Assembly (NCBI RefSeq): GCF_012911605.1
Contig: NZ_JAAMPT010000201.1
Location: 29,843-93,842 of the forward strand
Origin: Flavobacterium solisilvae
Lineage (GTDB): Bacteria > Bacteroidota > Bacteroidia > Flavobacteriales > Flavobacteriaceae
DNA length: 64,000 nt
Reading direction: 5' to 3'
Each line of letters opens with the position of its first letter. Within the stretch, counting starts at the first letter, position 1. The position numbers and the translations under genes are program-made. This document shows, piece after piece, positions 1-7,336 of the stretch. Under the pieces are notes generated by a model. That model was not told the origin of the DNA, did not search any database, and saw only the letters and a list, made by a program, of their open reading frames with translations.

Positions 1-74
1 CCAAACTTAAACATCTGAGCGTTTACAGTGTTCATCCCAAAACACAATAACATAACAAACAAAATTTTTTTCAT
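1..74 (-). CDS. Partial outer-membrane protein, N-terminus only
   Basis: The minus strand opens with ATG at 72-74 and reads in frame to the window edge, giving 24 codons. They form a lysine-rich n-region, a hydrophobic core and an ...VNAQ end, which is a typical Flavobacterium signal peptide cleaved just before Gln. The next residues (MFKFG) resemble the first beta-strand of the small barrel proteins encoded at 342 and 930, so this is probably a divergent third member of that group. Only the signal peptide is visible, so the function is inferred from context. Confidence 0.6.
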   Translation of the reverse strand, partial: MKKILFVMLLCFGMNTVNAQMFKF

Positions 75-304
75 GTTTTTCAAAATTTATAGTGATACAT
101 ATATAAACGTAAAACATCCTAATATTGTATAGTACTTTTAGTATATTTTCCCTAAAAACCATACTTTTTCAAAATATCCCTTTTTTGTTAAAAACCTTGA
201 TTTATTTATAAACAACTGTAAACAAACGATTTTAATGTTAAAAACTGTTGATAACCTTGTTAATAACTGTAAAACAACCATTAATTCTTATTAAATTAAA
301 AATA

Positions 305-312
305 TAAATTTG
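305..312 (+). promoter_or_regulatory. Candidate -7 element (TAAATTTG) for the 342 gene
   Basis: TAAATTTG fits the Bacteroidota TAnnTTTG box and lies 30 bp before the ATG. No TTG is seen at the expected -33 distance, so support is partial. The rest of 75-341 is AT-rich spacer between divergent genes with no other feature seen. Confidence 0.35.
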
Positions 313-341
313 ATATACTTAAATTTTAAAATAAAACAAAC

Positions 342-818
342 ATGAAAAAAATTATTTTAACAATTGTTGCAGTTTTCGCTTTTGGATTAGCGAATGCACA
401 AGACGGAAAATTCAAATTGGGAGTTAATTTAGGTTTACCTATGGGAGACATTAAAGATGCTTACTCTTTTGCGATAGGAGTAGATGCTGCTTATTTATGG
501 TCAGTTGGTGACGGTTTCCAAGCTGGTGTTACTACAGGTTATGCTCATTACATGGGAAAAGAAGATTGGATTGACGATGCAGGTTTTGTTCCTGTAGCCG
601 GTACTGCTCAATATTCTTTCACTGACAATTTCTTCGGAGGATTGGATCTAGGATATGCTCTTGGAGTTTCTCCAAGTGGTAATGACGGTGGTTTTCTTTA
701 TCAGCCAAAAGTAGGCTATCAAGCTGAAAAATATGAAGTATATGCAGGTTATAAAGGTATTTCTGTTGATGGAGGTACTTTTTCTTCTATTAATTTAGGA
801 TTTAACTATAAGTTCTAA
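342..818 (+). CDS. Small outer-membrane beta-barrel protein (158 aa)
   Basis: A signal peptide (residues 1-19, ending LANAQ) is followed by alternating aromatic and glycine-rich strands (for example LGVNLGLPMGD and FGGLDLGYALG) and a C-terminal strand ending in NYKF. A terminal Phe strand of this kind is the usual signal for barrel insertion. The size fits an 8-strand OmpX/OmpW-like barrel. Barrels of this type are abundant in Flavobacterium and most have no known substrate. The gene is probably monocistronic, with a -7 box upstream and a hairpin terminator at 842-871. The general class is secure; no specific function can be assigned. Confidence 0.8.
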   Translation: MKKIILTIVAVFAFGLANAQDGKFKLGVNLGLPMGDIKDAYSFAIGVDAAYLWSVGDGFQAGVTTGYAHYMGKEDWIDDAGFVPVAGTAQYSFTDNFFGGLDLGYALGVSPSGNDGGFLYQPKVGYQAEKYEVYAGYKGISVDGGTFSSINLGFNYKF

Positions 819-841
819 TAACTCTTATTCAAAACATTTCA

Positions 842-871
842 AAAACCTCTCGATTTTCGGGAGGTTTTTTT
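842..871 (+). terminator. Rho-independent terminator
   Basis: An 8-bp stem (CCTCTCGA/TCGGGAGG, one G-U) with a 3-nt loop is followed by seven T residues, 24 bp after the 342 gene. Confidence 0.85.
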
Positions 872-903
872 ATATCAAAAGATTAATTTCATTACTTAAC
901 TTC

Positions 904-911
904 TATATTTG
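904..911 (+). promoter_or_regulatory. Candidate -7 element (TATATTTG)
   Basis: TATATTTG lies 18 bp before the ATG at 930. It matches the Bacteroidota TAnnTTTG box; no convincing -33 TTG is seen. Confidence 0.4.
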
Positions 912-929
912 CCAAAAATTTAAAACAAA

Positions 930-1574
930 ATGAGAAAAATTATTTTAACCTTTATCGTATTAACTGGAATGAATTTCGTTAATGCGCAAGATCAAAACAA
1001 AGCAAAATCAAGTGATGTGAAATTTGGTTTAAAGGCTGGGTTAAACGTTACCAACATGAACGTGTCTGGTGATTTTGCTCCAGACACAAAAGCTTTACCT
1101 AATTTTCACATTGGTGCATTTGTAGAAATTGGCATCAATGAAAAATGGGCTTTTCAACCCGAATTAATCTATTCTATGCAAGGCTCAAAATTTGATATGT
1201 TATATGTTGAAGGAACAGATGTTTATAACACAGAAAACACTTTTAAATTAAATTATTTGAACATTCCATTAATGTTTAAATACAATGAAAATAAATTATT
1301 TTTTGAAGCCGGTCCACAAATTGGATTTTTAACTTCTGCAAAGTTAAAAACTAGCGTTGAAGGCTTTGGTTCGGGCAATCAAGATGTAAAAGAACTTTTT
1401 AAAACAATTGATTTAGGCTTAGGATTTGGAATTGGCTACAATTTTTCAGAACAAGTTGGAGCTAATTTGAGATATAACTTTGGTTTAACGAATATTGCTG
1501 AAACAGAAGATGGCGACAATACTAAAATTAAAAATAGTGTATTTGCTCTTTCTTTGGCTTATAAATTCAAATAG
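930..1574 (+). CDS. Porin-family outer-membrane beta-barrel protein (214 aa)
   Basis: The signal peptide (about residues 1-19, ending VNAQ) leads into the classic start of the PorT/OMP_b-brl_2-type barrel (KFGLKAGLNVTNM), then eight or so amphipathic strands and a C-terminal strand ending LAYKFK. Motifs such as FQPELIYSMQG, LNYLNIPLMFKY and FFEAGPQIGFL are typical of the Bacteroidota porin-family barrel proteins. The substrate is unknown. It is likely monocistronic, with a -7 box before it and a strong terminator after it. It shares general architecture but little sequence with the preceding barrel gene. Confidence 0.85.
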   Translation: MRKIILTFIVLTGMNFVNAQDQNKAKSSDVKFGLKAGLNVTNMNVSGDFAPDTKALPNFHIGAFVEIGINEKWAFQPELIYSMQGSKFDMLYVEGTDVYNTENTFKLNYLNIPLMFKYNENKLFFEAGPQIGFLTSAKLKTSVEGFGSGNQDVKELFKTIDLGLGFGIGYNFSEQVGANLRYNFGLTNIAETEDGDNTKIKNSVFALSLAYKFK

Positions 1575-1592
1575 AAATAAACTTTATACGTC

Positions 1593-1623
1593 AAAACCTC
1601 TCAAAATTTGAGAGGTTTTTTTT
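1593..1623 (+). terminator. Rho-independent terminator
   Basis: A perfect inverted repeat (AACCTCTCAAA/TTTGAGAGGTT) followed by nine T residues lies 19 bp after the barrel gene. Confidence 0.9.
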
Positions 1624-1652
1624 ATTGACGATCATTTCGTTTCTTTGTTTCT

Positions 1653-2552
1653 ATGAATTGGAACAGCTACATCAAAAGTTTTCAGCATTATTTAAAAATT
1701 GAACGCGGAATGTCAAAAAACACCATCGACAATTACACGTTTGATTTACAACGATTGTGCAGTTATTTAGATGAGAACAACATTTCTGTTTCACCCATAA
1801 AAATTGAAGACGAAACTATTCAACAATTTATTTATACCGTTTCAAAAGAACTCAACGCACGTTCGCAAGCTCGAATTCTATCAGGCTTAAAAAGTTTTTT
1901 CTCCTATCTACTTTTTGAAGATTATCGAACGGACAATCCGATGGAATTAATTGAAACACCAAAAATTGGTCGAAAACTACCCGATACTTTATCTATTCAA
2001 GACATCGATAATCTTATTGCTGCAATTGATTTATCAAAAGATGAAGGTCATCGAAACAAAGCAATTCTCGAAACACTCTATGGTTGTGGTTTACGCGTTT
2101 CGGAGTTGGTAAATCTTAAAATTTCTGATTTATTTTTTGACGAAGGTTTTATAAAAGTTACTGGAAAAGGCAGCAAAGATCGATTTGTTCCTATTGCAAA
2201 ATCGACTAAAAAGCATATTCTACTTTATAAAGATAGTACTCGAAATCACCTGCAAATTGCAAAAGGTCACGAAGACACTTTGTTTTTAAATCGACGCGGA
2301 AAACAGCTAACGCGTGCAATGATTTTCACAATAATCAAAGATTTAGCTGTTAAAATTAATTTGCAAAAAAAAATCAGTCCGCACACTTTACGCCATTCGT
2401 TTGCGACACATTTATTAGAAAATGGCGCTGACTTACGTTCTATTCAAATGATGCTTGGCCACGAATCGATAACTACTACCGAAATTTATGTTCATTTGGA
2501 TAAAAAACATTTAACACAAATTATCAATTCTTTTCATCCTAGAAAAAACTAA
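1653..2552 (+). CDS. xerD: Site-specific tyrosine recombinase XerD
   Basis: This 299-residue protein has the full tyrosine-recombinase layout. An N-terminal SAM-like DNA-binding domain (about 1-90, with the family motif ERGMSKNTIDNY) precedes the catalytic domain. Catalytic residues are visible: Arg near 148 in GLRVSEL, Lys in GKGSKDR, His and Arg in HTLRHSFATHLL near 243-247, His near 270 in LGHES, and the nucleophile Tyr near 279 in EIYVH. The length matches XerD, which acts at dif to resolve chromosome dimers. The ATG lies 30 bp after the preceding terminator. XerC-type function cannot be fully excluded without finding the partner gene. Confidence 0.93.
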   Translation: MNWNSYIKSFQHYLKIERGMSKNTIDNYTFDLQRLCSYLDENNISVSPIKIEDETIQQFIYTVSKELNARSQARILSGLKSFFSYLLFEDYRTDNPMELIETPKIGRKLPDTLSIQDIDNLIAAIDLSKDEGHRNKAILETLYGCGLRVSELVNLKISDLFFDEGFIKVTGKGSKDRFVPIAKSTKKHILLYKDSTRNHLQIAKGHEDTLFLNRRGKQLTRAMIFTIIKDLAVKINLQKKISPHTLRHSFATHLLENGADLRSIQMMLGHESITTTEIYVHLDKKHLTQIINSFHPRKN

Positions 2553-2570
2553 AATCATATCGAAAAAAAG

Positions 2571-2600
2571 TTGTGATTTAAAAAGTTTGCTATAAATTAG
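2571..2600 (+). promoter_or_regulatory. Candidate promoter, TTG-N19-TAAATTAG
   Basis: TTG at 2571-2573 and TAAATTAG at 2593-2600 are 19 bp apart, close to the Flavobacterium consensus (last box base pair altered). It lies 28 bp before the response-regulator ATG. Confidence 0.5.
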
Positions 2601-2627
2601 CACAACCACAAATTAACACAACTTATA

Positions 2628-3020
2628 ATGAAATTTAACGATGTTTTTGTCGTTGATGACGACAAAATTTTCCATTTCTTAATCAAAAAACTTTTATCGA
2701 GCAACAATATAGACGTTAGCCCGAATTTTTTTGAAAATGGTTTACAAGCCATTGAAGGAATTAAATCAAAGCTCAACAATGGTCAAAATCCGCCCGATTT
2801 AATCCTTTTGGATATCAATATGCCAGTTCTTGATGGATGGCAATTTTTGGAAGAATACAGATTACTAAAAGAAAGAATAAAAAAAGAAATTACAATTTAT
2901 ATCATAAGTTCATCAGACCACACAACTGATAAAGACAAAGCAAAATTCTATCAACCTGAGGTAAAGGATTATTTCTTAAAACCAATGACTTCCGATAGTT
3001 TAAAAAAGATATTTAATTAA
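2628..3020 (+). CDS. Single-domain response regulator (CheY-like receiver)
   Basis: All 130 residues form one receiver domain. The acidic pocket (VVDDDK, residues 8-13), the phospho-acceptor Asp62 in LLDINMPVLDGW, the switch Ser cluster at 94-96 and the conserved Lys118 in YFLKPM are all present. There is no output domain, so it probably passes phosphate or signals by protein contact, as CheY- and Spo0F-like proteins do. No histidine kinase is encoded next to it, so its partner is elsewhere. It has its own promoter-like sequence and ends at a hairpin shared with the convergent rny. Confidence 0.92.
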   Translation: MKFNDVFVVDDDKIFHFLIKKLLSSNNIDVSPNFFENGLQAIEGIKSKLNNGQNPPDLILLDINMPVLDGWQFLEEYRLLKERIKKEITIYIISSSDHTTDKDKAKFYQPEVKDYFLKPMTSDSLKKIFN

Positions 3021-3030
3021 TAATATAAAA

Positions 3031-3060
3031 ACGGCAACCTTAATTGGATTGCCGTATTTT
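3031..3060. terminator. Bidirectional terminator between convergent genes
   Basis: ACGGCAA (3031-3037) pairs with TTGCCGT (3049-3055), with A-rich and T-rich flanks. It sits between the response regulator and the rny 3' end. Confidence 0.75.
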
Positions 3061-3078
3061 ATTGATTTTATTCTAAAA

Positions 3079-4641
3079 TTACTTCGCAATATTCACAGCG
3101 CGAGTTTCACGAATAACTGTAATTTTTACTTGACCAGGATAGGTCATTTCTGTTTGGATTTTTTGAGAAATTTCAAAAGAAAGGTTTGAAGCCATTTCAT
3201 CAGAAACTTTTTCACTTTCTACAATAACTCTCAATTCACGTCCAGCTTGAATAGCATAAGCATTTTTCACGCCTTGGAAACCAAAAGCAATTCCTTCCAA
3301 ATCTTTTAAACGTTGAATATACGAATCTAGAACTTGACGTCTTGCGCCTGGTCTTGCTCCCGAAATAGCATCACAAACTTGAATAATAGGAGAGATTAAA
3401 TATTTCATTTCAATTTCATCGTGATGCGCTCCAATGGCGTTGCAAACTTCTTCTTTTTCACCATATTTTTCAGCCCATTGCATACCTAACAATGCGTGTG
3501 GCAAATCACTTTCTGTGTCTGGAACTTTACCAATATCGTGTAAAAGTCCAGCACGTTTAGCTAGTTTTACATTCAAGCCTAATTCGGCTGCCATAATTCC
3601 ACAAAGCTTGGCAACTTCTCTTGAGTGCTGTAAAAGATTTTGTCCATAAGACGAACGGTATTTCATTCTTCCAACAACTTTAATCAGCTCAGGATGCAAA
3701 CCATGAATTCCTAAATCGATAACGGTACGTTTTCCAACTTCGGCAATTTCTTCGTCAATTTGTTTGGTTGTTTTAGCTACAACTTCTTCAATTCTTGCTG
3801 GGTGAATTCTTCCGTCAGTAACTAATTTATGTAATGATAAACGAGCAATTTCTCTTCTAACTGGATCAAAACAAGAAAGAATAATAGCTTCTGGCGTATC
3901 ATCAACAATGATTTCAACTCCTGTAGCAGCTTCAAGCGCACGGATATTTCGTCCTTCACGACCAATAATTCTTCCTTTCACATCATCCGATTCAATGTTG
4001 AAAACAGAAACGCAGTTTTCAACAGCTTCTTCAGTCCCAACACGTTGAATAGTATTGATGATGACTTTTTTAGCTTCTTGTTGTGCCGTTAATTTTGCTT
4101 CTTCAATTGTATCTTGAATATGCGACATGGCTTTGGTTTTTGCTTCAGCTTTTAGGCTTTCAACCAATTGTTCTTTGGCTTCTTCAGCAGATAGACCAGA
4201 AATAACTTCCAATTGTTCTACTTGGCTTTTGTGAAGTTTTTCAAGTTCCTGTTGTTTTTTATCAAGAACTTCGATTTTTGCTTCATATTCTTTGGTTTTA
4301 TTTTCATAATCGTCATTTACTTTCTTAGCTTTTGACAATTCGTTTGAAACCTGTGATTCTTTGTCGCGAATTCTTTTTTCTACCTCAGCAATTTTTTTGT
4401 CTTTGTTTAAAATCTCTTTTTCATGTTCTGATTTTAATTCTAAAAACTTTTCTTTTGCTTGCAGTAATTTATCTTTTTTTATGTTTTCTGCTTCAAGATT
4501 AGCATCTTTTAAAATTGATGCTGCTTCCTTTTTTGCATTTTTGATTAGGTTTGAAACATTGCTTTTTTCTAAAAACTTTGCTATTCCAAAACCTCCACCA
4601 ATTCCAACTATCGCGGCGAGTATTATAAATGTAATTTCCAT
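3079..4641 (-). CDS. rny: Ribonuclease Y
   Basis: Membrane-anchored endoribonuclease that initiates mRNA decay. The 520 residues show the family order: an N-terminal transmembrane helix (about 2-24), a long charged coiled coil (about 30-200), a KH RNA-binding domain with [15 protein letters not shown], and an HD metal-dependent catalytic domain with LLHDIGK near residues 364-370. The C-terminal region ([18 protein letters not shown]) is also family-typical. The length matches the family. The start lies just after the 6S RNA 3' end, so rny may be expressed by read-through from the zapA operon; no clear promoter of its own was found. Confidence 0.96.
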   Translation of the reverse strand: MEITFIILAAIVGIGGGFGIAKFLEKSNVSNLIKNAKKEAASILKDANLEAENIKKDKLLQAKEKFLELKSEHEKEILNKDKKIAEVEKRIRDKESQVSNELSKAKKVNDDYENKTKEYEAKIEVLDKKQQELEKLHKSQVEQLEVISGLSAEEAKEQLVESLKAEAKTKAMSHIQDTIEEAKLTAQQEAKKVIINTIQRVGTEEAVENCVSVFNIESDDVKGRIIGREGRNIRALEAATGVEIIVDDTPEAIILSCFDPVRREIARLSLHKLVTDGRIHPARIEEVVAKTTKQIDEEIAEVGKRTVIDLGIHGLHPELIKVVGRMKYRSSYGQNLLQHSREVAKLCGIMAAELGLNVKLAKRAGLLHDIGKVPDTESDLPHALLGMQWAEKYGEKEEVCNAIGAHHDEIEMKYLISPIIQVCDAISGARPGARRQVLDSYIQRLKDLEGIAFGFQGVKNAYAIQAGRELRVIVESEKVSDEMASNLSFEISQKIQTEMTYPGQVKITVIRETRAVNIAK

Positions 4642-4662
4642 TTTTTGTTTGTGTTTTAGGTA

Positions 4663-4825
4663 TAAAAAAAGCCTACATTAGGTGAATGCATAAACTCGTA
4701 AAGACAAGTTTTGAGCTAACTCACTGTTCAAGTTTTCCGCCTTGGCGGACATACTTTAGTAGCGACGATTTGCTCATTTTAATTTGTTAGTGTTGAGTTT
4801 ACCAATTAAAATCTAATGTAGGCAG
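4663..4825 (-). ncRNA. ssrS: 6S RNA (flavobacterial type)
   Basis: A roughly 160-nt spacer on the minus strand folds as one long rod. The ends pair (plus-strand GCCTACATTA at 4671-4680 with TAATGTAGGC at 4814-4823). An inner helix pairs 4691-4697 (TAAACTC) with GAGTTTA near 4795-4801, and a central CCGCC/GGCGG hairpin lies near 4735-4750. The 3' arm is followed directly by a T-run, so it ends as a terminator. The closed-rod-with-bubble shape and the position just downstream of zapA match 6S RNA, which binds RNA polymerase housekeeping holoenzyme; a flavobacterial class is known. Exact ends are estimated. Confidence 0.8.
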
Positions 4826-4852
4826 TGTTTTAATTTTATGTATAAGAACGTG

Positions 4853-5149
4853 TTATTTTCTATTGAGATATTCCAATAATAAATCATTAATTTTTGTCAA
4901 TCGTTCTGCTGTTTCTGTACCGTCAATAACTTTATCAAGTTGTTTTTGTTCTACTTGTGAAGCAAATTGCAAAGCACACATGGCTAATACATCTTGCTTA
5001 TCACGAACAGCATAATTCTCTTCAAATTGCTTAATCATCGTATCAATTTTTTTTGAAGCACTTCGTAAACCTTCTTCCTGTGATGGATCAACAGTTAGCG
5101 GATAAACTCGGTCGGCAATTGATATTTTTATCTTAAGCTTTTCACTCAT
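4853..5149 (-). CDS. zapA: Cell division protein ZapA
   Basis: The 98-residue protein has the ZapA layout: an N-terminal globular part (KIKISIADRVYPLTVDPSQEEGLRSASKKI is the family signature, here residues 5-34) and a C-terminal coiled coil used for tetramer formation. ZapA binds and cross-links FtsZ filaments at the division ring. It lies 4 bp downstream of the small coiled-coil gene at 5154, in one operon, and is followed by 6S RNA, a zapA neighbour in many bacteria. Confidence 0.92.
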   Translation of the reverse strand: MSEKLKIKISIADRVYPLTVDPSQEEGLRSASKKIDTMIKQFEENYAVRDKQDVLAMCALQFASQVEQKQLDKVIDGTETAERLTKINDLLLEYLNRK

Positions 5150-5153
5150 AGCA

Positions 5154-5444
5154 TTAATCTGATAGTTGCGCTATGCAATAATCGATTTCTTTAATTAATG
5201 AATTTATTTTCAGTTTTGTATCTCTTTTATTTTCTTCACTGCCAAGCAACGAATTTGCCATTTTTAACGAATTTGCTTCTCCTTTCAATTGTTCAATCTC
5301 TCGTGATTGAGTATCGATAGTTGCTGCAGCTTTTTTTAATTCTGTTTCCAATTGAGAAGTATAGACTTGCAAACTATTCATTTTTTCGAATAGTTTTTGA
5401 ATTCTACCTTCAACAGAATCAATTATTTCTGCAATTTCACTCAT
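5154..5444 (-). CDS. Small coiled-coil protein, ZapB-like
   Basis: A 96-residue protein that is almost entirely heptad-patterned coiled coil (about 5-75: EGRIQKLFEKMNSLQVY..., QLETELKKAAATIDTQ...), with a short helical tail. No signal peptide or catalytic motif. It is the first gene of the zapA operon, 4 bp upstream, so a role as a ZapA/FtsZ-ring partner comparable to ZapB is plausible. The ZapB comparison rests on shape and location, not on sequence similarity I can prove. Confidence 0.7.
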   Translation of the reverse strand: MSEIAEIIDSVEGRIQKLFEKMNSLQVYTSQLETELKKAAATIDTQSREIEQLKGEANSLKMANSLLGSEENKRDTKLKINSLIKEIDYCIAQLSD

Positions 5445-5472
5445 TCAAATGGAATCTTCGTTTCTTAATTCA

Positions 5473-5502
5473 CAAAGTTAGTATTCTATTTTAGTAATGC
5501 AA
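5473..5502 (-). promoter_or_regulatory. Promoter of zapB-like/zapA/6S operon (TTG-N19-TAACTTTG)
   Basis: On the minus strand, TTG (5502-5500) and TAACTTTG (5480-5473) are 19 bp apart, a full match to the Flavobacterium consensus, about 28 bp before the ATG at 5444. Confidence 0.7.
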
Positions 5503-5632
5503 TAGTTTTTTTGATTATTTATTAATTTTCTGAGAAGCTTGTTTAAGAATTTGTTTTTTAGCGAGTTATTTTTTTGTTAAAAAAAATGTAATTTATTACG
5601 TACTATTTTTTAAATTAGCAAAAACATCTGAT

Positions 5633-7330
5633 ATGAAAAGTTTTATAATCTTATTTTTCAGTTCACTATCATTTTTTGCCCAAAATAATTATCCAAAAGA
5701 TTATTTTCGTTCTCCGCTAGATATTCCACTGCAACTGTCTGGAAATTTTGGCGAATTACGTTCCAATCATTTTCATGCTGGTTTTGATTTTAAAACACAG
5801 CAAAAAGAAGGACTAAACGTTTATGCCGCAGCCGAAGGTTATATTTCGAGAATAAAAATTTCGCATGGCGGTTATGGAAAAGCAATTTACATCACACATC
5901 CAAATGGTTACACAACCGTTTATGGACATTTGCAATCGGGTTTTGGAGAAATTGAAAAATTTATTATAAACGAACAATACAAAGCCAAATCCTATGAAAT
6001 TGAATTGCTTTTACAACCAACCGATTTATTGGTAAATAAAGGCGAAATCATTGCAATATCTGGAAATACTGGCGGTTCAGATGGTCCGCATTTGCATTTT
6101 GAAATTAGAGATACAGCATCTGAAAAAATAATTAATCCGATGTATTTTGGATTTGACACCGAAATTAAGGACACCAAAAAACCATTTTTTATGGGATTGT
6201 ATGTTTATCCAATCGATGAAAATTCGGTGGTAAATCAATCTAAAAGACCTTTACTTTTAACGTATGACCAACAAGTTAATGGCGATTATTTAGCCGAAAA
6301 AATCGCAGCCAATGGAAAAATTGGTTTTGGAATTGTGGTAAACGATTATGATGATGTTTCGTGGAATACAAACGGCGCGTTTAAAGTGGAAACGTTTCTC
6401 AACGGAAACGTGAGTTTTAGTTATACTTTGGACACTTTTTCATTTGACGAAACACGATACATTAATGCTTTGATTGATTACGAACGTTTTAAAAGTGAAA
6501 AACAGCGTATCCAAAAACTGTTTTCCATAAATCCGTATCCGCTGAGTATTCTTAAAACCGATGCTGATTTTGGAATTATCAATGTGACAAATAATGTAAC
6601 AAAACTGTACAAAATTGAAGTTTCTGATTTTCATGGAAACACATCCAAAATCTGTATTCCAATTTCTCATTCTAACACATCATCAGTAGTTGCTGAAAAA
6701 CCAAAAACATCAAAATATCATGTAAAAACGAAACGTGACAACATTTTTTCGTTAGAAAATGTTACCGTAACTATTCCAACCAATACGTTTTATGAAGATT
6801 TTTACATGGATTTTGAAGTAAAGAACAATACTGTAAAAGTACATCGCGATATTATTCCGGCACATTCTAGTTTTCAAATTGCTTTTGAAGACAGCATTTC
6901 ATCTGAAAAAGATAGAGAAAAAATGTTCATTGGTCTTTTTGACGGAAAAAAAATCAATCACTACACAACAAAACGCTATAAAAATACGTTTTCAATTTAC
7001 ACCAAAACTTTGGGCGAATATCGGTTAGTTAAAGATACCGTTTCTCCCGAAATAATTTTGGCAAAAAATATAGCAGAAAAATGGATTTCCGACCGAAAAA
7101 CAATTCATTTAACCATTTCTGATGATTTATCAGGCATAAAAAGTTATGAAGGTTACCTCAACGGAAAATGGATTTTATTGGAATATGAAAGTAAACTGAA
7201 ACGTTTAACTCACAAGCTTTCTGATGGAATTGTTGCCGAAGGAAAAAACGAATTAAAAGTGATTGTTACCGATAATGTTGGAAATTCTACTATATTTGAA
7301 ACACATTTTTTTAGAAGTCAAAAACCATAA
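5633..7330 (+). CDS. M23-family peptidoglycan metallopeptidase
   Basis: Secreted protein of 565 residues with a signal peptide (1-16, ending FFAQ). The LytM/M23 domain occupies about 38-175. The zinc ligands are visible: His48 and Asp52 (HAGFD), and the HLH pair His153/His155, with the catalytic-type His99 in VYGHL. The remaining 390 residues look like beta-sandwich domains without a recognised motif. It likely cuts peptide cross-links in the periplasm or acts as an activator. It is followed 6 bp later by a TonB receptor gene, so the two are probably co-transcribed. Confidence 0.9.
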   Translation: MKSFIILFFSSLSFFAQNNYPKDYFRSPLDIPLQLSGNFGELRSNHFHAGFDFKTQQKEGLNVYAAAEGYISRIKISHGGYGKAIYITHPNGYTTVYGHLQSGFGEIEKFIINEQYKAKSYEIELLLQPTDLLVNKGEIIAISGNTGGSDGPHLHFEIRDTASEKIINPMYFGFDTEIKDTKKPFFMGLYVYPIDENSVVNQSKRPLLLTYDQQVNGDYLAEKIAANGKIGFGIVVNDYDDVSWNTNGAFKVETFLNGNVSFSYTLDTFSFDETRYINALIDYERFKSEKQRIQKLFSINPYPLSILKTDADFGIINVTNNVTKLYKIEVSDFHGNTSKICIPISHSNTSSVVAEKPKTSKYHVKTKRDNIFSLENVTVTIPTNTFYEDFYMDFEVKNNTVKVHRDIIPAHSSFQIAFEDSISSEKDREKMFIGLFDGKKINHYTTKRYKNTFSIYTKTLGEYRLVKDTVSPEIILAKNIAEKWISDRKTIHLTISDDLSGIKSYEGYLNGKWILLEYESKLKRLTHKLSDGIVAEGKNELKVIVTDNVGNSTIFETHFFRSQKP

Positions 7331-7336
7331 TATAGT

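Noticed and set aside
190..280. DnaA-box-like TTATCAACA near 248-256 suggesting an origin
   Set aside because: Only one imperfect match, no cluster, and no dnaA or dnaN nearby.
2597..2779. 60-codon minus-strand frame over the response regulator
   Set aside because: Antisense shadow of a clear receiver-domain gene; no family features or promoter.
3434..4681. Plus-strand frames opposite rny (3434-3649, 4361-4681)
   Set aside because: They mirror the coding strand of rny; Ser/Phe-rich translations are typical antisense shadows. The second also crosses the 6S terminator.
4663..4825. Interpreting the zapA-rny spacer as only a terminator
   Set aside because: Pairing extends over the full 160 nt with several helices, far beyond a terminator; 6S RNA explains structure and location.
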